DNA from: SZUA-545 sp050297855
GTDB taxonomy: Bacteria > Campylobacterota > Campylobacteria > Campylobacterales > SZUA-545
Length of the DNA: 64,000 nucleotides
Assembly: GCA_050297855.1 (NCBI GenBank)
Contig: JBNKTC010000002.1
Coordinates: 1-64,000 of the forward strand
Direction of reading: 5' to 3'
Shown here: positions 60,763-64,000 of the stretch, in pieces
Layout: each line of letters begins with the position of its first letter
Position numbering within the stretch: the stretch's first letter is position 1
Translations under genes and position numbers: made by a program
The notes under the pieces: generated by a model
Databases searched by the model: none
What the model was told of the DNA's origin: nothing
The model's input: only the letters and a program-made list of their open reading frames with translations

Positions 60763-61567
60763 GCCGTTTTTTTATTGCCTTCAGGATCGTCTCGTATGAA
60801 GGGGGCGGTCCCCAGGAGAGGGGCTTGCCGTCAATAAAGACGCCATCGCTGATTCCCCACTCTTCAAAGACCTTCGGGTCACTGGTATCAAACTCGAGGA
60901 AAACGACCCGTCCGCCCAGGGATTCGCAGGCACGCTTTGTCCGTTCGAAGACCATGTTCTGGGCCGGGCACCAGCCGTTTTTAAACGCGGCGACCGTAAC
61001 GTTTTCTTCGGAGCGGGGCGGCTCTTTTTTCGGACGGACCCACTGCGGGGGAATGGCGTCATCTGAAAAGGGTTTGTAAAGCAGCAGGGCCATGCCGTCG
61101 CGATCGGCTTTTGTGTAACCCTTTTTTTTAAACCAAGACGCCTTCATCCAAAAGGGGAGCCAGAGTCCCCAGGCCGCCATCCCTTTGGCGCCCAGCACCC
61201 TGGCATCGGTCTCCGCGGCTTCCAAAAGCCGGCTCCCGATCCCGTGCCCCTGGCGGTCGCCTTTCGGTAGCATCTTGTGGCCGTGTACCCAGATGCAAAG
61301 GATGAAGTAGAGCCCTTCACCCCTGACGAACGACGACTCTATCGGCAGGTACTGGATCATCCCGACCGGTACCCCTTCAGAGTCCAGGGCCAGTTTGACC
61401 CGCAGGCCCCTCGCCTTGTATTTCTCAAACCAGCACGCTTTATGCTCTCCGGATTCCCGGATATCTTCGGACTCCTCTTCCAGGCAGTGGGTATAGGAAA
61501 AGAGGTGTTCGGGGGATGGATCGGTGACGGTAACGGGAGCGGTTTCGTGCTTCGTAAAGGGCCACAT
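60758..61567 (-). CDS. GNAT acetyltransferase fused to a thioredoxin-like domain
   Basis: A 269-residue protein. The N-terminal half is a GNAT domain (LYFILCIWVHGHKM; RQGHGIGSRLLEAAETDAR, the acetyl-CoA loop QGHGIG). The C-terminal part (about 185-269) looks thioredoxin-like (NVTVAAFKNGWCPAQNMVFE; GVFIDGKPLSWGPPPSYETI), as in YoaP-type proteins. The WCPA motif keeps one Cys. The acceptor substrate is unknown. Confidence 0.8.
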   Translation of the reverse strand: MWPFTKHETAPVTVTDPSPEHLFSYTHCLEEESEDIRESGEHKACWFEKYKARGLRVKLALDSEGVPVGMIQYLPIESSFVRGEGLYFILCIWVHGHKMLPKGDRQGHGIGSRLLEAAETDARVLGAKGMAAWGLWLPFWMKASWFKKKGYTKADRDGMALLLYKPFSDDAIPPQWVRPKKEPPRSEENVTVAAFKNGWCPAQNMVFERTKRACESLGGRVVFLEFDTSDPKVFEEWGISDGVFIDGKPLSWGPPPSYETILKAIKKRL

Positions 61568-61593
61568 GGCAATCCTTTTGTAAGGGAGGTGCG

Positions 61594-62040
61594 TTACGGC
61601 TGCTTCTGGTTGGTGCGGATCGTCTCGCGGATCTTTTCCAGAAGGTCCCGGATCTCTTCGCTCTGTGCAAGGTTCTCGAACCGTCCTTCGGCCCGCTCTT
61701 CGTAGGCGTGCTTTTGGGACTGCTCTTCAGCTCTCTGGCGCTTTGCGTTGGAGACGGAAATGACGATCTGGGAATCCTGCAGATCTTCACATAAAGAACT
61801 CTCTTTATGAATCGATTTTAATAGCGATTTTATCAGGTCTCGTTTATAATTAAACTCCATTTTAAGACCGAATTGATCGATCACGATAAAAAGTTTTTGA
61901 TTTTTTTTATAGATATAACTGATCGCCTCACCCAGGCGGGGCGGCAGCAATGCCTTGAGAACATTCAGGCAGCGTGCCTGACGTAACTTCTGTGAATTGG
62001 AAAAATAGAGATGGCTAATAACTTCCTGCGAATCTTTCAT
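61594..62040 (-). CDS. DUF721/DciA-like protein
   Basis: A 148-residue basic protein. Residues about 15-80 (LLPPRLGEAISYIYKKNQKL; MEFNYKRDLIKSLLK) resemble DUF721, the DciA domain; the rest is a charged helical tail. DciA helps load the DnaB helicase in bacteria lacking DnaC, so a replication role is likely but not proven here. Its first 30 bases overlap the divergent small lipoprotein gene. Confidence 0.68.
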   Translation of the reverse strand: MKDSQEVISHLYFSNSQKLRQARCLNVLKALLPPRLGEAISYIYKKNQKLFIVIDQFGLKMEFNYKRDLIKSLLKSIHKESSLCEDLQDSQIVISVSNAKRQRAEEQSQKHAYEERAEGRFENLAQSEEIRDLLEKIRETIRTNQKQP

Positions 62041-62136
62041 GCTATAATTGTAACATCTTTTTTAATTTCTCTTCAGGGCTGCGGCTATAAAGCCGATCCG
62101 GAATATCCTATGGAGACAAGCGAGCATACCGAGTGA
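62011..62136 (+). CDS. LptM-like small lipoprotein (41 residues)
   Basis: A 41-codon gene. ATG 62011 opens MANNFLRIFH followed by a hydrophobic stretch and the lipobox SLQGC, then GYKADPEYPM. The short form with GCGYK(x)DP after the lipobox is typical of LptM/YifL, which in E. coli supports oxidative maturation of the LPS transporter LptD. The stop shares GTGA with the nadB GTG start, and the first 30 bases overlap the divergent DUF721 gene. No other in-frame start gives an export signal. A TATAAT at 62043, inside the gene, is a caution and may serve nadB alone. Confidence 0.72.
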   Translation: MANNFLRIFHAIIVTSFLISLQGCGYKADPEYPMETSEHTE

Positions 62137-63578
62137 AATATGACGTCATCGTAATCGGCACGGGAATAGCGGGGCTCTACTGTGCCAAACGTCTTGCCAA
62201 AGAGGGCAAAAACGTTCTGCTCATCAGCAAAAACGAAAAAAACGACTGCAACACCTACTGGGCCCAGGGCGGGATCGCCACGGCACTTAATGTCGACGAT
62301 ATCGCCGATCACATCAGCGATACCCTGCATGCGGGGGCCGGGATGTGCGACGAAGATGCCGTCAAGGTACTGGTCCAGGAGAGTCTTAGCGTCGTACCCG
62401 ATCTGGTAGACCTTGGGGTCCCTTTTGACCGGGACGAAAACGGCAATCTTCTCTACACCAAAGAGGCGGCCCACTCGGCCAACCGGATCATCCATGCCGG
62501 GGGCGATGCCACGGGGCGTGAGATCCACACGACCCTTCTGCAGATAAACGAATCGGAGATCATGGACCGCTCCATCGTTGTCGACCTGCTGATCGAAGGG
62601 GATACCTGCTACGGTGTCTCCGTACTGCGGGATGATGTGGTACGCAATGTCTACGCTGATGATATCGTCATCGCCAGCGGCGGTCTGGGGTCCCTCTATG
62701 CCCTTAATACCAACGCCAAAGGGATCAGCGGCGATATCCACGGAATCTGCGAGTACCACGGCTGCGAGCTTCAGGATATGCACCTGATCCAGTTCCATCC
62801 GACCGTTTTTGTCAAGACCTCCGGCCAGCGGAAGCTGCTTCTTTCCGAAGCGCTCCGGGGGGAGGGGGCCAAAGTGGTCGACGAGGACGGCACCCGCTTC
62901 CTCTTCGACTACAACGAGATGGGCGAACTGGCTCCGCGGGATGCCGTTGCCCGTGCCATCTTTATGCACAAGCAGAAGACGGGCAAAGAGGTGTTCCTTG
63001 ATTTCAGCGACTTTGAGCCGGAACACTTTAAAAAACGTTTTCCCACGATCTGTGCGACCCTGGGGGAGGAGGGGTATGACCTGCCAAAAGACCGTGTCCC
63101 GGTCTCCCCGGCCTTCCACTACGCCATGGGTGGGATCAAGACCGATCTTGATTCGCGGATGATCGGTTTTAAAAACCTTTTTGCCATCGGCGAAGCGGCT
63201 TCCAACCGCGTTCACGGAGCCAACCGCCTGGCCAGCAACTCCCTGCTCGAAGGCCTGGTCTTTGCCAAGATCGTCTCCGAATATATCCTCCACAGCGACT
63301 TCACCGCACCCGAGCGGAGTTTTCCCGAGTTTACCCGCATCCTCAAAAAACCGGATGATTCCAAGCTGAAAGAGGAGCTGCGGATGCTGATGTGGGAGAA
63401 TGTCGGTATCATCCGCAGAAGCAGCGGATTAAAGGAAGCACTTGATAAAGTTTCACATTGGCTTGAAACAGATATCGGATGGTTGATGCGACTGCGTCTT
63501 CTCACCGCGAAAGCAATAATCACAGCAGCAATCGAACACAAAGTTTCGGTCGGTGCCCACTATCTTATAAACGAATAG
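62133..63578 (+). CDS. nadB: L-aspartate oxidase
   Basis: A 481-residue FAD enzyme, first step of NAD synthesis from aspartate to iminoaspartate. FAD site VIGTGIAGLYCAKRL; other marks CNTYWAQGGIATAL, SANRIIHAGGDATGREIH, QFHPTVF, PRDAVARAIF and NRLASNSLLEGLVFAK. GTG start overlapping the LptM-like gene. Confidence 0.95.
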   Translation: MKYDVIVIGTGIAGLYCAKRLAKEGKNVLLISKNEKNDCNTYWAQGGIATALNVDDIADHISDTLHAGAGMCDEDAVKVLVQESLSVVPDLVDLGVPFDRDENGNLLYTKEAAHSANRIIHAGGDATGREIHTTLLQINESEIMDRSIVVDLLIEGDTCYGVSVLRDDVVRNVYADDIVIASGGLGSLYALNTNAKGISGDIHGICEYHGCELQDMHLIQFHPTVFVKTSGQRKLLLSEALRGEGAKVVDEDGTRFLFDYNEMGELAPRDAVARAIFMHKQKTGKEVFLDFSDFEPEHFKKRFPTICATLGEEGYDLPKDRVPVSPAFHYAMGGIKTDLDSRMIGFKNLFAIGEAASNRVHGANRLASNSLLEGLVFAKIVSEYILHSDFTAPERSFPEFTRILKKPDDSKLKEELRMLMWENVGIIRRSSGLKEALDKVSHWLETDIGWLMRLRLLTAKAIITAAIEHKVSVGAHYLINE

Positions 63579-63588
63579 GAGTACATGT

Positions 63589-64000
63589 ATGGAACATGCA
63601 GAAGCTGGAAACTTGATGCTGACTTGGGTCGGTATCCTGAGTCTGATCATTTTCGTCGTCGCGTATGCGACGATCGCGATGGAGGAGAAACTCCATATTA
63701 ACAAAAGTAAACCGGCACTTTTTGCGGGTACATTTATCTTTTTACTTGTCGGCGTTTACCACTTTACTCACGGTGGTGTGCCACACGGACTTCAAGATAC
63801 GATCCATCACCTGATCTTCGAGATTGCGGCGATATTCTTCTTCCTATACGTGGCGATGACCTATATCGAGGCATTGATCGAACGGAATGTTTTCGAGCGC
63901 CTCAAGGTGAATCTGATCAACAAAGGGTACGACTATAAAAAACTTTTCTGGGTTACCGGGATTCTGGCATTTTTCCTCTCCCCGGTTGCGGATAACCTGA
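63589..64000 (+). CDS. nhaD: NhaD-type sodium/proton antiporter (N-terminal part)
   Basis: The first 137 codons of a membrane protein cut by the right edge. It opens MEHAEAGNLMLTWVGILSLI, followed by AMEEKLHINKSKPALFAGTF and TIHHLIFEIAAIFFFLYVAM, as in the NhaD family. ATG 63589 has AGGAG at a 7-base gap; an ATG at 63585 is in a different frame. It exchanges sodium for protons, which suits a marine or saline lifestyle and the sodium-driven PutP. Confidence 0.88.
   Translation, partial: MEHAEAGNLMLTWVGILSLIIFVVAYATIAMEEKLHINKSKPALFAGTFIFLLVGVYHFTHGGVPHGLQDTIHHLIFEIAAIFFFLYVAMTYIEALIERNVFERLKVNLINKGYDYKKLFWVTGILAFFLSPVADNL

Overview
The window reads as ordinary chromosome from a Campylobacterota bacterium (former Epsilonproteobacteria) of medium GC content. 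This rests on the gene set and its style: thrS-infC-rpmI-rplT, prfA-rpsT, glmM-lspA, coaE-dapF and feoA-feoB blocks, glutamate 5-kinase without a PUA domain, orphan sensor kinases with an AHQW(R/K)QPLN H-box, several cyclic-di-GMP proteins, and an NhaD antiporter. Genes are tightly packed, often with 1-40 bp overlaps. I saw no insertion sequence, phage or CRISPR array. Genus cannot be fixed from the sequence alone.

Layout. 1-4.4 kb: a cut DUF429 gene, a sensor kinase with a degenerate receiver domain, then a + strand run of YchJ-like, DUF2238, CvfB-like and polysaccharide deacetylase genes. 4.4-11.4 kb: a globin-GGDEF-EAL protein, small envelope proteins, a flavin oxidoreductase, ArsC-like protein, methyltransferase, lytic transglycosylase and HD-GYP protein. 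11.4-17 kb: a type IA topoisomerase that appears to start at CTG, a seven-bladed beta-propeller plus alpha-solenoid protein, and ferrochelatase. 17-25.4 kb: DUF4015 glycosidase, a divergent pair of FecR proteins, a Tat-lipoprotein phosphoesterase, two beta-barrel proteins (one apparently starting at ATT), a receiver-PAS-PAS-HD-GYP protein and a PAS kinase. 25.5-31.5 kb: an AMIN lipoprotein, a small exported protein, then a full Ton energy-transduction operon (DUF3450, TtpC-like, ExbB, ExbD, TonB, TPR), ended by a hairpin terminator.

31.5-44.6 kb is nearly all minus strand: proB, putP, a subtilase lipoprotein, an LplT-PlsC fusion, an alpha/beta hydrolase lipoprotein, DUF4105, DUF3015, feoB, feoA with a Fur-box-like dyad, and a periplasmic DsrE-like protein. 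44.8-55.5 kb: small conserved genes, tRNA-Met, coaE-dapF, a glucosaminidase, prfA-rpsT, glmM-lspA, tRNA-Val and the thrS-infC-rpmI-rplT operon. 55.6-64 kb: a convergent EAL-HDOD and GGDEF-PilZ pair, uvrC, a GNAT-thioredoxin-like fusion, a DciA-like gene, a 41-codon LptM-like lipoprotein overlapping nadB, and the start of nhaD.

Themes. Five proteins deal with cyclic-di-GMP, and both GGDEF domains look dead. Envelope functions dominate the accessory genes. Iron and heme (feoAB, hemH, globin sensor, Ton system) and proline (putP-proB) form smaller functional groups. No large new multi-gene system stands out. The most unusual items are the propeller-solenoid protein, two non-standard start codons, the degenerate receiver, the FecR pair around one symmetric -10 element, and the overlapping small lipoprotein gene.
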